NCBI GenBank assembly: GCA_026014485.1
Contig: JAOZIE010000008.1
Span: 96,716 to 160,715 of the forward strand
DNA: 64,000 nt
Source of the DNA: Candidatus Bathyarchaeota archaeon
GTDB lineage: Archaea; Thermoproteota; Bathyarchaeia; Bathyarchaeales; Bathycorpusculaceae
Reading direction: 5' to 3'
In this document: positions 42,361-51,710 of the stretch, piece by piece
Layout of the letters: each line of letters opens with the position of its first letter
How positions within the stretch are numbered: the first letter of the stretch is position 1
The notes under the pieces: generated by a model
Seen by the model: only the letters and a program-made list of their open reading frames with translations
What the model was told of the DNA's origin: nothing
Database searches by the model: none
Position numbers and translations under genes: made by a program

Positions 42361-42810
42361 ATGAGGATAGTAAGTGCCTGTTTATTGGGTGTCAAATGCA
42401 ATTTTGAGGGGAAAAACTGGAAAAATCCAAAGTTGCTTGAGGAGTTTTTGAGCGGCGATTTGTTTCCTGTTTGCCCTGAAGTAATGGGCGGTTTGTCTGT
42501 GCCAAGGGTTCCCGCCGAAATACAAGGAGGCTCTGGGTTGGCGGTCTTAAAGGGCAAAGCGAAGGTCGTGAACGAAAAAGGCGTTGACGTAACCGACGAG
42601 TTCGTAAAGGGCGCGTTTGAAGTTTTAAGATTAGCTAAGCTGGTCGGCGCCAAGGAAGCTCTACTCACCGAAAAAAGCCCTTCATGCGGCTGCGGAGAAA
42701 CCTATGATGGCTCTTTTTCGAACCGCACCGTTGAGGGCGACGGAGTTGCTTGTGCTCTGCTGAAGACGAACGGGATACACGTAACATGCGTGAAAACCTC
42801 AAAAATGTAG
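42361..42810 (+). CDS. DUF523 family protein (TudS-like Fe-S desulfidase family)
   Basis: The 149 residues start MRIVSACLLGVKCNFEGKN, then LFPVCPEVMGGLSVPR, then LTEKSPSCG. This is the cysteine pattern (CLLG..C, CPE, SPSCG) of DUF523. Some bacterial members (TudS) use an Fe-S cluster to remove sulfur from thiouracil; whether this archaeal one does is unknown. Translation starts at ATG 42361 after an AT-rich promoter. Confidence 0.85.
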   Translation: MRIVSACLLGVKCNFEGKNWKNPKLLEEFLSGDLFPVCPEVMGGLSVPRVPAEIQGGSGLAVLKGKAKVVNEKGVDVTDEFVKGAFEVLRLAKLVGAKEALLTEKSPSCGCGETYDGSFSNRTVEGDGVACALLKTNGIHVTCVKTSKM

Positions 42811-42938
42811 CTGTCGGTTTAGGCAGAATCACCGCCCCTGTAGCTTTAGGTGGTTCTTTTCTGGTTCTGAATCCGCAGTTTAAAATGAGTTTATTTACCC
42901 AGAGCACAGAGTACCTTTCGGTTGGTGAGTGACTCGAT

Positions 42939-43250
42939 ATGCCCCTGTTCCTTGCTAAAAAAGAAGTCTACACCTGGCTCAAAGAAGGCACAAAAACCAT
43001 CGATGTCCGCAAAGGAAACCCAAAGTGGGGGGACATTGCCGTCTTTCAGTCGGGTGCAAGTTACTTGCGTTTTCCTATCGTTAAAAAGGAAACGGGGATG
43101 CTTGAGGAAGTCGTTAACGCAGAAAACTATTGGTTGGTGATTCCTGAGGCGAAAACTTTGGGGGACGCTCTTGCGTATCTGCGCGAAATATACCCCGTTG
43201 CAGACGGCGTTTTCACTGCCTACTATTTGGCACAGCCCAAAAAGCCGTAG
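42939..43250 (+). CDS. ASCH-domain protein
   Basis: The 103-residue protein has the ASCH fold pattern: LAKKEVYTWLKEGTKTIDVRKGNPKWGDIAVFQSG, then strand and helix elements to YPVADGVFTAYYLAQ. ASCH proteins bind RNA and some act as nucleoside or RNA-modifying enzymes; this one is short, like many archaeal versions. It is convergent with the Lrp gene, whose stop lies three bases away. Confidence 0.8.
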   Translation: MPLFLAKKEVYTWLKEGTKTIDVRKGNPKWGDIAVFQSGASYLRFPIVKKETGMLEEVVNAENYWLVIPEAKTLGDALAYLREIYPVADGVFTAYYLAQPKKP

Positions 43251-43253
43251 CTC

Positions 43254-43664
43254 TCACAGGCTGCGCAGTACAATCATCGTGTTGGTTTTGGTGATGCCTT
43301 GTACACGGCGGATTTTCTCGACGCAGTCGTTGACTTCGACGACGTTTATGCCGCTGATGACTGTAACAATGTCATACTCGCCTGCGACCTCGTAGATGGT
43401 GTCCACGTTGGGGATTTCCTGTATACGTTTAGTAACTTCCTGTGTGGGCAACGAGGGATTCACTGAAAGCAGGGCAACTGCTTCGGCGCCTTCCGCCACG
43501 CCGACTTTAACCGTGAATCTGCGGATGACTTCTGCATCGGACAGCGTTTTTACTCGTTTTCTGACGGCGCCTTCAGATAAACCAATTTGCTTGCCTATGT
43601 CTATGTATCCGGCTCTTCCGTTGTTTTTGAGGATTTTTATGATTTTTCTGTCTATATCGTCCAA
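43254..43664 (-). CDS. Lrp/AsnC-family regulator (LysM-like)
   Basis: The 136-residue protein has a helix-turn-helix (DDIDRKIIKILKNNGRAGYIDIGKQIGLSEGAVRKRVKTL) and a C-terminal RAM/ACT-like domain (VNPSLPTQEVTKRIQEIPNVDTIYEVAGEYDIVTVISG). Sulfolobus LysM of this family controls the lysW operon and responds to lysine. This gene is divergent from lysW. A half-site ATGTTACGAA (complement of 43713-43722) before it matches the motif before lysW and argG, suggesting autoregulation and joint control. Confidence 0.85.
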   Translation of the reverse strand: MDDIDRKIIKILKNNGRAGYIDIGKQIGLSEGAVRKRVKTLSDAEVIRRFTVKVGVAEGAEAVALLSVNPSLPTQEVTKRIQEIPNVDTIYEVAGEYDIVTVISGINVVEVNDCVEKIRRVQGITKTNTMIVLRSL

Positions 43665-43703
43665 GCTGGTTTACTCCTGCCCCTATTGTTGGCAGATTGT
43701 AAT

Positions 43704-43722
43704 TTAACAATTTCGTAACATT
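43704..43722 (-). promoter_or_regulatory. Candidate Lrp/LysM operator before its own gene
   Basis: On the minus strand, ATGTTACGAAATTGTTAAA resembles the ATGTTACAAA...TTTAAA element before lysW (43837) and argG (55652). Confidence 0.4.
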
Positions 43723-43836
43723 TAGGGGGAAAAGGTGCGGATTTCGTTGCTTTTGGGTTGTATGTTTGTTTTTTTCGGAATGTATGGTGTTGAACAGTTG
43801 CCTATTACTGTTCTGTTTGGAACATTTGAAGTCTAA

Positions 43837-43866
43837 TATGTTACAAATAAGTCACAATGTTTAAAA
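43837..43866 (+). promoter_or_regulatory. lysW operon promoter/operator shared with argG
   Basis: A 30-base element begins TATGTTACAAA and ends in the TATA box GTTTAAAA. It matches 25 of 30 bases at 55652-55681 before argG. It probably binds the adjacent LysM-like regulator. Confidence 0.6.
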
Positions 43867-43921
43867 GAAACGCGCGTACCTCAAAAAGTTATTTCCAATA
43901 AAATAAACGTGAGATAGCAAG

Positions 43922-44140
43922 ATGAGTAAACAAACGACAAATTTGGGAACACAAGAGGTGAAGGCAATGAAAGCTAAATGTCCCGATTGCGACGCAGACT
44001 TGGATGTTCCACAAGACACGGCGAAAGGAGAAATTCTAAGCTGCCCCAGCTGCGGACTCGAACTCGAAGTCAAGCAGATAAACGGCGGATGCGTTGACCT
44101 TCAGGAACTGACTCTGGAAGGAGAAGACTGGGGCGAATAA
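43922..44140 (+). CDS. lysW: Amino-group carrier protein LysW
   Basis: LysW is the small acidic carrier whose C-terminal glutamate carries the biosynthetic intermediates of lysine and/or arginine. Visible are the zinc-type cysteines CPDCD and CPSCG and the invariant end EDWGE. The normal family length of about 57 residues corresponds to ATG 43967 (GAGGTG seven bases before). The frame begins at ATG 43922 and would add 15 residues. It heads the lysX-Y-Z-J-K operon. Confidence 0.95.
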   Translation: MSKQTTNLGTQEVKAMKAKCPDCDADLDVPQDTAKGEILSCPSCGLELEVKQINGGCVDLQELTLEGEDWGE

Positions 44141-44241
44141 ACAGTATCCCCAAAAAGCATCCTTACCGCGCTTCAGGATACACCCGTTAAATTTATCTCC
44201 CAACCCCTTGTTTAATTATTTTTCAGTCGGAGGCTACCCAC

Positions 44242-45414
44242 ATGAGCATCGGTCTTCTTTATGAGCGCTCAGAAAACGACGAAAACGGCATCAAACTCAC
44301 CGCCCAAGAGATGGGCATAGACTTAACCTACATACCGTTCCGCAAAATCGCTGTCTCCATAAGCAAAACAGGTTTCCGCGTTGCCAGCAAAGGCAAAGAC
44401 TTCACAGAAACCATCAAAGACATCGCCGTTGTCCTGAACCGAGCACAAAGCAAAAACCGCCGCCTCTACGCCGCCAACACCATGGAATCACTCGGGAAAA
44501 AAGTCCTCAATCCCTCCAGTGTAGAATTTACCTGTTACAGCAAATTCCGAACCCTCATGCACTTGTGGGCGGCTGGATTACCCATTCCTAAAACATCGTA
44601 TGTGCCCTGCGACCCCTCGGATGTGACAAAGGACGGCAGAACAATCCGCAATGAACCCGACATCGCCGACCTGCTGGAGCAGGAAATCGGTGAAGAGGTC
44701 ATCATTAAACCCGACGCGGGCACCCACGGCAAAGGCATCGTGCTCTCCAAAAACCGCGATGAACTCCTCGTCAACATTGGTCAAACCGAACCCTCTATAA
44801 TTAACCCCGTGGGCGTGGTAGCCCAAGAACTCGTAGACAAATGGTTCTACGACCTCCGAATCATAGTTTACAAAGAGAAACACAAAGACCCCGTATGCTA
44901 CCCCGTGGCGTTGGCGCGTGCAGGCTTCAGCGACTTCCGCACCAACACGTTCCTTGGCAACTTGGTGTTCGACGCCAAGCTTCCCCTGTACATTCGGGAA
45001 CTCGCCGCGAAATGCGGCAAAACCCTTGGCGGAGACAACGAAGCGTGGGTGTTCGCCATGGACGGCATGATGAATGTGGGCAAAAACAAGAACGCCGCCG
45101 ACGAAGCCCTCAAAGCAGAGCTCGGCAAGGCAGCCGCGGCGTGGGCGCCTGTGCAGAAAGTCAAGCGCGATGACACGCGACTGCGGGACTTCAAAGCATG
45201 GAACACGCGGTTGGAGGCTGCAGTTAACGACTACAAGGCAGCGGAGTCCTACACTAAAGTGAAAGGCATAATCGAAGAAAACGTAGCTGCCAACCAAAAC
45301 CGCATAGTCTTCCACGAGGCAAACAGCTGCCCCGAATTCTGGGAGCAAACCCGAACCATAACAGGCTTAAACGTGGCGGTTCCCCTCCTGAAGGGCGCCC
45401 AAAGCCTCATATAG
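44242..45414 (+). CDS. lysX: LysW ligase LysX/ArgX (RimK-like ATP-grasp) with large insertion
   Basis: The 390-residue protein belongs to the family that ligates aminoadipate (LysX) or glutamate (ArgX) to LysW with ATP. It has the RimK-like start IGLLYERSENDENGIKLTAQEMG, ATP-grasp VIIKPDAGTHGKGI, VAQELVDKWFYDLRIIVY and the metal-binding HEANSCPEFWEQTRTITGLNVA. Usual members have about 280-290 residues. Here residues about 279-353 (charged and Ala-rich: AADEALKAELGKAAAAW, KAWNTRLEAAVNDYKAAESY) are inserted before the last strand. The presence of one ligase for both pathways suggests dual specificity. Confidence 0.88.
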   Translation: MSIGLLYERSENDENGIKLTAQEMGIDLTYIPFRKIAVSISKTGFRVASKGKDFTETIKDIAVVLNRAQSKNRRLYAANTMESLGKKVLNPSSVEFTCYSKFRTLMHLWAAGLPIPKTSYVPCDPSDVTKDGRTIRNEPDIADLLEQEIGEEVIIKPDAGTHGKGIVLSKNRDELLVNIGQTEPSIINPVGVVAQELVDKWFYDLRIIVYKEKHKDPVCYPVALARAGFSDFRTNTFLGNLVFDAKLPLYIRELAAKCGKTLGGDNEAWVFAMDGMMNVGKNKNAADEALKAELGKAAAAWAPVQKVKRDDTRLRDFKAWNTRLEAAVNDYKAAESYTKVKGIIEENVAANQNRIVFHEANSCPEFWEQTRTITGLNVAVPLLKGAQSLI

Positions 45415-45439
45415 TCACGAAATCACAGGAGAAAAAAGT

Positions 45440-46495
45440 ATGATGCGAATAGGCATAATAGGCGGAACAGGATACGTCGGCGGAGAACTTCTCCGTTTGC
45501 TGCTTCTACACCCCGAGGTAGAGGTAACCACGGTTACCAGTCGGCAGAGCGCAGGCGAATACGTCTTCAACACTCATCCCAACCTCCGCGGATTAACTCA
45601 ACTAAAATTTGTACCCATGGATATAGCGGAGCTGCAGAAGAGCTGCGACCTTGTCTTCACAGCGACACCGCACGGCGGCAGCGTAAACCTCGTGCCCAAA
45701 CTGCTCGACGCGGGACTCAAGGTAATAGATATGAGCGCGGACTTCCGCCTCAAAAACCCCGCCGACTACGAAGTCTGGTACGGCTGGAAACACGCCCACC
45801 CCGAACTCCTCAAAGAAGCCGCATACGGCATGCCCGAGTTTCACCGCGAAGAAATCAAGAAAGCCCGCCTCATCGCCTGCCCCGGATGCATGGCGTCTGC
45901 TGCGATATTCGCGTTGGTTCCTCTAATCAAGTCGGGGTTGATTGACCCCAAACACGTTGTTGTTGACCTGAAAGTGGGCAGCAGCGGAGGAGGCAGCAAA
46001 TCTACCCCTGCGTCGCATCATCCTGAACGTTTCGGTGGTGTGCGCCCCTACAAGGTTGTTATGCACCGCCACATCGGCGAGGTCGAGCAGGAGGTAAACG
46101 CCTTTGCCAGCGAACCCATATCAGTCGCGTTTACACCCCACGCAGTGAACATGGTCCGCGGTATACTCGCAACGGTTCATGCGTTTCCCAAGCAGCCCCT
46201 AGCCGCCAAAGACCTCTGGAAAGCCCTCCGTAGCACATACCCAGACGAGCCGTTCATACGCTTTGTTAAGTACCCGAAGGGCATCTACCAGTTGCCCGAC
46301 CCAAAGGTGACGCAGGGCACTAACTACTGTGACTTAGGCTTCGAAATCGACCCCCACACCAACCATCTGCTCATGTTCAGCGCCATAGACAACATGGTGA
46401 AAGGCGCCTCTGGCCAAGGCGTCCAGTGCCTTAACCTCATGATGGGCATTGACGAAACTACAGGCCTAAAAAGCGCGGGTTTCCACCCGATGTAG
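45440..46495 (+). CDS. lysY: LysW-aminoadipate/glutamate semialdehyde-forming reductase (LysY/ArgC)
   Basis: The 351-residue ArgC-family NADPH reductase has the nucleotide loop GIIGGTGYVGGELLRLLLLHPEVEV, the active-site cysteine in IACPGCMASAAIFALVPL and the catalytic histidine region MHRHIGEVEQEV. It reduces the LysW-bound acyl phosphate made by the kinase encoded next. Start codons ATG ATG at 45440/45443. It is 26 bases after lysX in the same operon. Confidence 0.93.
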   Translation: MMRIGIIGGTGYVGGELLRLLLLHPEVEVTTVTSRQSAGEYVFNTHPNLRGLTQLKFVPMDIAELQKSCDLVFTATPHGGSVNLVPKLLDAGLKVIDMSADFRLKNPADYEVWYGWKHAHPELLKEAAYGMPEFHREEIKKARLIACPGCMASAAIFALVPLIKSGLIDPKHVVVDLKVGSSGGGSKSTPASHHPERFGGVRPYKVVMHRHIGEVEQEVNAFASEPISVAFTPHAVNMVRGILATVHAFPKQPLAAKDLWKALRSTYPDEPFIRFVKYPKGIYQLPDPKVTQGTNYCDLGFEIDPHTNHLLMFSAIDNMVKGASGQGVQCLNLMMGIDETTGLKSAGFHPM

Positions 46496-46505
46496 GTGAC
46501 CTGCA

Positions 46506-47312
46506 ATGCTGCTTGTCATTAAGATGGGCGGAAGCATCCTCAAAGAAGGTGCCTCAACAGACTTAGTTACCGACCTCAAGGCACTCCTCGCCGACAACAA
46601 GGTGGTTCTGGTGCACGGCGGAGGCGTTGAAGTCACCGAAATCGCCAGCAAACTCGGCAAAGAACAGCAGTTCATCGTTTCCCCGGATGGTTTTCGCAGC
46701 CGCTACACCGATAAGGAAACCATAGAAATCTACACCATGGTTATGGCGGGCAAAATCAACAAGCAAATTGTGCTGGCGCTACAGAGCCAAGGCATACCCA
46801 CCGTGGGTTTGTCAGGCTTGGACGCAGGAGTTCTGCAGGCGGAACGCAAAAAACGCCTCATAGCCGTAGACGAACGCGGACGAAAACGCGTCATAGACGG
46901 CGGCTACACAGGAAAAATCAACCAAGTTAACAGTGAACTGCTGCTTCTGCTGCTGGAGAAGGGCTACGTGCCCATCGTGACGCCCATAGCCACCAGCGAA
47001 GATTTTGAGCCGCTGAACGTAGATGGCGACCGAACTGCAGCTATCCTTGCGGGCGCACTCAAAGCCGACAAACTTATTCTTCTCACTGATGTGCAGGGGC
47101 TGATGCTGAAGGGCGAATGCATACCCAAGATTTCGGCAACAGAAATCAAGGAAGTCCTAAGCAGCATAGGCTCAGGCATGAGCACCAAAGTGCACGCGGC
47201 AACTGAAGCCCTAAACCAAGGCGTCGGCGAAGTTCTGGTAACCGCAGGTACAGGGAAAAACCCCATATCTGCAGCCCTCAAACATGAAACGGGAACCGTG
47301 ATAACGCAATGA
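46506..47312 (+). CDS. lysZ: LysW-aminoadipate/glutamate kinase (LysZ/ArgB)
   Basis: The 268-residue amino-acid kinase of the ArgB family has the P-loop-like LLVIKMGGSILKEG, VHGGGVEVTEIASKLGK, the substrate loop GFRSRYTDKETIEIYTMVMAG and LILLTDVQGLM. It phosphorylates the side-chain carboxyl of the LysW-bound substrate. The stop overlaps the aminotransferase start by four bases (ATGA). It follows lysY after ten bases. Confidence 0.93.
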   Translation: MLLVIKMGGSILKEGASTDLVTDLKALLADNKVVLVHGGGVEVTEIASKLGKEQQFIVSPDGFRSRYTDKETIEIYTMVMAGKINKQIVLALQSQGIPTVGLSGLDAGVLQAERKKRLIAVDERGRKRVIDGGYTGKINQVNSELLLLLLEKGYVPIVTPIATSEDFEPLNVDGDRTAAILAGALKADKLILLTDVQGLMLKGECIPKISATEIKEVLSSIGSGMSTKVHAATEALNQGVGEVLVTAGTGKNPISAALKHETGTVITQ

Positions 47313-48526
47313 ACGAACAGGAAATCATAGACGCCGAGAACCGCCTCATGGCAAACGTTTTCGGCAAACGCCAAATCGTCATAGCCCAAGGTAAAGCGGC
47401 GACGCTGTGGGACATCAACGGCAAAGAATACGTAGATTGCATGGGCAGCTTTGGAGTTGCCTTGCTGGGGCACTGTCACCCCCGCGTGGTCGCCGCCATC
47501 CGAGAGCAAGCCGAAAAGCTGATTTCGTGCCACGGAAGCCTCTACAACGACCAACGCAGCGAATTCCTCCAAAAACTCGTTGCCATCACGCCGAAAGGCT
47601 TGGATAAGGCGTTTCTTTCCAACAGCGGCGCTGAATCCGTCGAATGCGCAATTAAACTCGCCCGCAAATACACAGGCAAACCCGAAATCATCGCTCTCAT
47701 GGGCGGATACCACGGCAAAACCATGGGCGCCCTTTCAGCGACTTGGGACAAAAAGTACCGCGCGCCGTTCCAGCCGCTGGTGCCCGAATTCAAACATGTC
47801 CCCCCAGACAACCTTGAACGGCTCACGGCTGCCATAAGCGACCGAACCGCTGCGGTTTTGCTGGAGCCCATCCGCGGAGAAGGCGGCATACGCGTGCCCC
47901 CAGACGGCTACCTCCAAGGGGTGCGGCAACTATGCAGCGAAAAAAACGTTCTCCTAATCTTGGATGAGGTGCAAACCAGCTTCGGGCGCACGGGCAAGCT
48001 TTTTGGTTGCCAAAACTGGGACGTAACCCCTGATGTGATGACGCTTGCCAAGCCCTTCGCAGGCGGATTACCCATCGGCATCACCGTCGCCAAAGCAGAA
48101 ATCATGTCTGCATTCAAAGTGGGCGAGCACTCAACCACATTCAGCGGGGGACCTCTGGTTTGCGCTGCGGGATGCGCCGCCATAGACGCCCTCATCGAAG
48201 AGAACCTCACGGAACAGGCAGCCGCGAAAGGCAAATACTTCAAAGCACGCTTGGAGGAGCTGCAAGCTAAGCATGATATCGTTAAGGAAGTGCGCGGTTT
48301 AGGCTTAATGCTCGGCATGGAACTCCGCTACGACGTCTTCAACATCATCCAGAAATGCACCCAAAACGGCGTGTTAATCTTAGATGCGGGGCGGAACGTG
48401 CTGCGTTTCCTGCCGCCGCTGGTCATCACCACGCAGCAAATTGACCAAACCATCGCCGTTCTCGGTTCGGTTTTGGAGGAAGAGGAAAATGAAAGAGCAA
48501 ACCAAAGCAGTGCATCTGCTAACTAA
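47309..48526 (+). CDS. lysJ: LysW-lysine/ornithine aminotransferase (LysJ/ArgD)
   Basis: This 405-residue class III PLP aminotransferase has GSFGVALLGHCHPRVVAAIREQ, SNSGAESVECAIKLARKYTGK, ILDEVQTSFGRTGKLFG and the PLP lysine in LAKPFAGGLPIG. It transfers an amino group to the LysW-bound semialdehyde. The 3' end overlaps lysK (start 48489) by 38 bases. Confidence 0.94.
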   Translation: MNEQEIIDAENRLMANVFGKRQIVIAQGKAATLWDINGKEYVDCMGSFGVALLGHCHPRVVAAIREQAEKLISCHGSLYNDQRSEFLQKLVAITPKGLDKAFLSNSGAESVECAIKLARKYTGKPEIIALMGGYHGKTMGALSATWDKKYRAPFQPLVPEFKHVPPDNLERLTAAISDRTAAVLLEPIRGEGGIRVPPDGYLQGVRQLCSEKNVLLILDEVQTSFGRTGKLFGCQNWDVTPDVMTLAKPFAGGLPIGITVAKAEIMSAFKVGEHSTTFSGGPLVCAAGCAAIDALIEENLTEQAAAKGKYFKARLEELQAKHDIVKEVRGLGLMLGMELRYDVFNIIQKCTQNGVLILDAGRNVLRFLPPLVITTQQIDQTIAVLGSVLEEEENERANQSSASAN

Positions 48527-49637
48527 CCTGCTGGGCATCTACAGCCCCAGCGGCAAAGAAGAAGAGATAGGTAACTTCTTAGCTCAAGAAATGACAAAGC
48601 TCGGTTTCCAAGTGGGCAGAGACGCCATCGGCAACGTCATAGGCGTAGTCGGCGAAGGCGAACCCACAATATTTCTGTGCGGGCACATGGATACTGTTGA
48701 GGGGTATCTGCCGCTTCGGGTGGAGGAAGGCAAAATCTACGCCCGCGGCGCTGTTGATGCGAAGGGACCGTTGGCTGCGATGGTTATGGCTGCCGCTCAG
48801 GTCGCCAAGGAACCCGCGTTTAAGGGGAAAGGCAAAGTTTTGGTTGCCAGTGTTGTGGAGGAAGAAGCCACTAGCCGAGGCGTTCGTTACATGATTACGC
48901 AGGGCATCCAAGCGGACTACGCCATTTTCGGGGAGCCCAGCGGCGCAGACAACGTCACAATAGGCTATAAGGGGCAAATCCAGCTGAAAGTTATCTGTAA
49001 AACGCGGACGGGGCATTCTTCGTCGCCTTGGCTGTATGATAACGCTTTGGATAAAGCCTACGAGCTTTGGGTAAAAATACGCAACAGTTATCTGCCGCTG
49101 GAAAAAGTGGAGAGCCCCTTTTATGCAATAACTGCGTGCCTGACCAAGTTGGCGGGTGGAAACGCGACTTCGGTGATTCCGTTTGAAGCTGAAATGTTCA
49201 TTGACATACGGGTACCTCCCCAATTTACAACCTCGCAGGTTTACAAGCAGACGCGGAAAGTAATTACCCAATTCCAGACGGAGAACCCTGAGGTCACGGT
49301 GAAAGCAACGGTTATGGATACAGTGGAACCTTTTGAGGTCAAAAAAAGCTCCCCGCTGGTACATGCTTTATCTTCTTCAATTCGCAAAGCGCTCGGTAAA
49401 CCCGCTACGTTGCTGCGGAAAACAGGCACAGGGGACATGAACATTCTGGGGCACGCTATGAACATGCCCATCGTCACCTATGGACCTGGTGACAGCCGCT
49501 TAGACCACACCACCGACGAGCATATAGTCATAGAGAACTACCTGAACGCCATAGAGATCTACAAAGCAACCCTTCTGAAACTCTCCGAACTCTACCACCG
49601 AAACGCCAACCTCAACTCAGGACACGAACATGCCTAA
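48489..49637 (+). CDS. lysK: LysW-lysine/ornithine hydrolase (LysK/ArgE-like)
   Basis: The 382-residue M20-family metallopeptidase runs from ATG 48489 (GGAAGAGG before). Metal-site motifs are FLCGHMDTV, ARGAVDAKGPLAAM, SVVEEEATSRGVR, FGEPSGADNVTIGYKG and TYGPGDSRLDHTTDEH. It releases free lysine or ornithine from LysW, the last step of the pathway. The frame is open further upstream inside lysJ, but that extension is not family-like. It overlaps the next methyltransferase by eight bases. Confidence 0.93.
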   Translation: MKEQTKAVHLLTNLLGIYSPSGKEEEIGNFLAQEMTKLGFQVGRDAIGNVIGVVGEGEPTIFLCGHMDTVEGYLPLRVEEGKIYARGAVDAKGPLAAMVMAAAQVAKEPAFKGKGKVLVASVVEEEATSRGVRYMITQGIQADYAIFGEPSGADNVTIGYKGQIQLKVICKTRTGHSSSPWLYDNALDKAYELWVKIRNSYLPLEKVESPFYAITACLTKLAGGNATSVIPFEAEMFIDIRVPPQFTTSQVYKQTRKVITQFQTENPEVTVKATVMDTVEPFEVKKSSPLVHALSSSIRKALGKPATLLRKTGTGDMNILGHAMNMPIVTYGPGDSRLDHTTDEHIVIENYLNAIEIYKATLLKLSELYHRNANLNSGHEHA

Positions 49638-50253
49638 TTTAATGGACCAGTACCACTGCCCAACAGGCGAAGAAGGCAGAGTCGTTGCTGCTTCTATGAA
49701 CCGCGACCATGAACCGCTGACGCTGTGGGGTTTATCCCACGTAAAAATCGGATCAGACTTCACGATTTTGGATGTGGGCTGCGGAGGCGGCAAAACCCTC
49801 AACCGACTAGCCCAGCTTGCACCCCTAGGCAAAGTCTACGGTATAGACTACTCCCCCGACATGGTGACATATTCCAAAGAAGTCAACCAAGCTCTAATTG
49901 CCCAGAACCGCGTCGAAATCGTTGAAGGCTCCGTTGAGCAAATGCCCCTTCCCAGCGGATTTTTTGATTTAGCAACGGCTGTAGAAACATACTATTTCTG
50001 GACAAATTTCCACGAAGCACTAAAGGAGATACATCGGGTTCTGAAGCCTAGCGGTAAGTTGCTTTTGGTGAACGAAATGATTCAGAACGGCAGCTACGAG
50101 GTTGAACACGCAAAGCTAATTGAGGAAGCGCATGTGCGGCTTATTTCTTTGGCAGAAATCCGACGTGCCCTCGAAGAGGTCGGGTTTGTTGGTGTTCAAA
50201 TGTTCACTAAAGCTGAATCGCCTTGGAACGTGACTGTTGCCCGAAAAGAATGA
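49630..50253 (+). CDS. SAM-dependent methyltransferase (UbiE-like)
   Basis: The 207-residue class I enzyme has FTILDVGCGGGKTLNRLAQL, VYGIDYSPDMVTYSKE and VEGSVEQMPLPSGFFDLATAVETYYFWTNF, then IHRVLKPSGKLLLVNEM. It overlaps lysK by eight bases, so it is the last gene of the lysW operon, though no methylation step is known in that pathway. The substrate is unknown. It is convergent with the aspartate kinase gene. Confidence 0.85.
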   Translation: MPNLMDQYHCPTGEEGRVVAASMNRDHEPLTLWGLSHVKIGSDFTILDVGCGGGKTLNRLAQLAPLGKVYGIDYSPDMVTYSKEVNQALIAQNRVEIVEGSVEQMPLPSGFFDLATAVETYYFWTNFHEALKEIHRVLKPSGKLLLVNEMIQNGSYEVEHAKLIEEAHVRLISLAEIRRALEEVGFVGVQMFTKAESPWNVTVARKE

Positions 50254-50291
50254 TTGGATTAAGAAAAGTGGAGTAGTCGATAGACGGCTGC

Positions 50292-51698
50292 TCAGATTTT
50301 GTCTAGTTTGAATTCTTCATGGATTGCTTTGACTACTGCTGCTCCGTCTTTTTCTTTTACTACGAAGCTGATGTTGAGTTCTGAGCTGCCTTGTGCTATC
50401 ATGCGGACGTTTATGCCTGCGTTTGCGACGGTTGCGAAGATTTTTGAGGCTATGCCTAAGGTGCCTTTCATGTTGGCGCCCATGACTGCCACAACCGCCA
50501 CATCGTCTTCTGATGTGACTTCGCTGACTAATCCTCTGCCCAGCAACGCTATCTCCAGTGTGCTTAAGGCTCTACCTACGATGTTTCGGCGAATAACCAT
50601 GGAGATGTTGGCTTCGGAGACTGCGGTGGAAACCATCATGATGTTGATGTTGTTTTTGCCTAGTACCTCAAAGACTTTGGCGTAGCTGCCTGGCGCGCCC
50701 ACCATGTTTGCGCCGTTAACGTTTACCATAGCCACATCCTTGATGAGTGCAACCGCTTTAACTGCCCCCGTTGACTTGACACTTTGCGCGTCAGTTATGA
50801 TGGTGCCTGGGTTCTCAGGGTGCAATGTGCTTCGAATCCTCACGGGAATCTTGGCTTCGATGATGGGTTTCAACGCACGGGGATGCATAGCTTTAGCGCC
50901 GAAAATCGCCATCTCCGCTGCCTCCTGATAACTCAACTCAGGCAGCATTTTGGCTGACGGAATAACCTTTGGATCTGCCGTCATGATGCCGTCAACGTCT
51001 GTCCAGATCCAAACCTCGTCAACTTCGAGGGCGGCGCCCAAGATTGTTGCTGTGTAGTCTGAGCCTCCCCGTCCGACTGTGGTGACTATGCCATCTTGAT
51101 TAGCTGCAATGAAACCCGTGACAACTGGAATAACCCCTTTCTCAAATAGGGGTCCTATGCGTTCGCGGATAAGGTGCGTGGTGTAGTTCATCAGGGGCTC
51201 GGCTTCGCCGAAGTTTGAATCGGTTACTATACCTGCTTCTTTGCCTGTGAAACACTGGGTTTCCCCTTCGTAGTCTTTTATGGCACCCCAGACGATGGGT
51301 GCAGATAATCGTTCCCCAAAAGAAACGACATAGTCTTTAGATTTCGGGGTGAGTTCGCCGACGTAGCATACGCCTGTTAAGACTTTTTCCAGTTCACAGA
51401 TTGTCTTTTCGGTGATTTCTGTGACTTCTTTTTGGATTGATTCGCTTTTGATGGCAGTTGAAATTGCTTCCAGATGCTTTTGGCGTAGTTCTTGTGTGAC
51501 GGTTTCAATGTGTTTTGTGTCGCTTTTCTTGGCTTGGCAAGCAATCTCAAATAAGCTGTTAGTGACGCCTGCCAACGCCGAAACTACAACTGCAACTCTG
51601 CAATCCTCTTTAGCGTGTTGTGTGACTAAGCGGGCAACGTGACGTATGTTTTCACCCGTGGCAACACTGGTTCCGCCAAACTTCATAACGGTCTTCAT
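50292..51698 (-). CDS. lysC: Aspartate kinase
   Basis: The 468 residues carry the kinase signature MKFGGTSVATGENI at the start, GRGGSDYTATILGAALEVDEVWIWTDVDGI, and two C-terminal ACT domains (VAMVNVNGANMVGAPG..., VAVVAVMGANMKGTLGIASK...) for feedback control, probably by threonine. It makes aspartyl phosphate for threonine and methionine; lysine is made by the LysW route here. It is the last gene of the minus-strand operon thrB-thrC-hom-lysC. Confidence 0.95.
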   Translation of the reverse strand: MKTVMKFGGTSVATGENIRHVARLVTQHAKEDCRVAVVVSALAGVTNSLFEIACQAKKSDTKHIETVTQELRQKHLEAISTAIKSESIQKEVTEITEKTICELEKVLTGVCYVGELTPKSKDYVVSFGERLSAPIVWGAIKDYEGETQCFTGKEAGIVTDSNFGEAEPLMNYTTHLIRERIGPLFEKGVIPVVTGFIAANQDGIVTTVGRGGSDYTATILGAALEVDEVWIWTDVDGIMTADPKVIPSAKMLPELSYQEAAEMAIFGAKAMHPRALKPIIEAKIPVRIRSTLHPENPGTIITDAQSVKSTGAVKAVALIKDVAMVNVNGANMVGAPGSYAKVFEVLGKNNINIMMVSTAVSEANISMVIRRNIVGRALSTLEIALLGRGLVSEVTSEDDVAVVAVMGANMKGTLGIASKIFATVANAGINVRMIAQGSSELNISFVVKEKDGAAVVKAIHEEFKLDKI

Positions 51699-51710
51699 TT
51701 CTGGTCAGCC

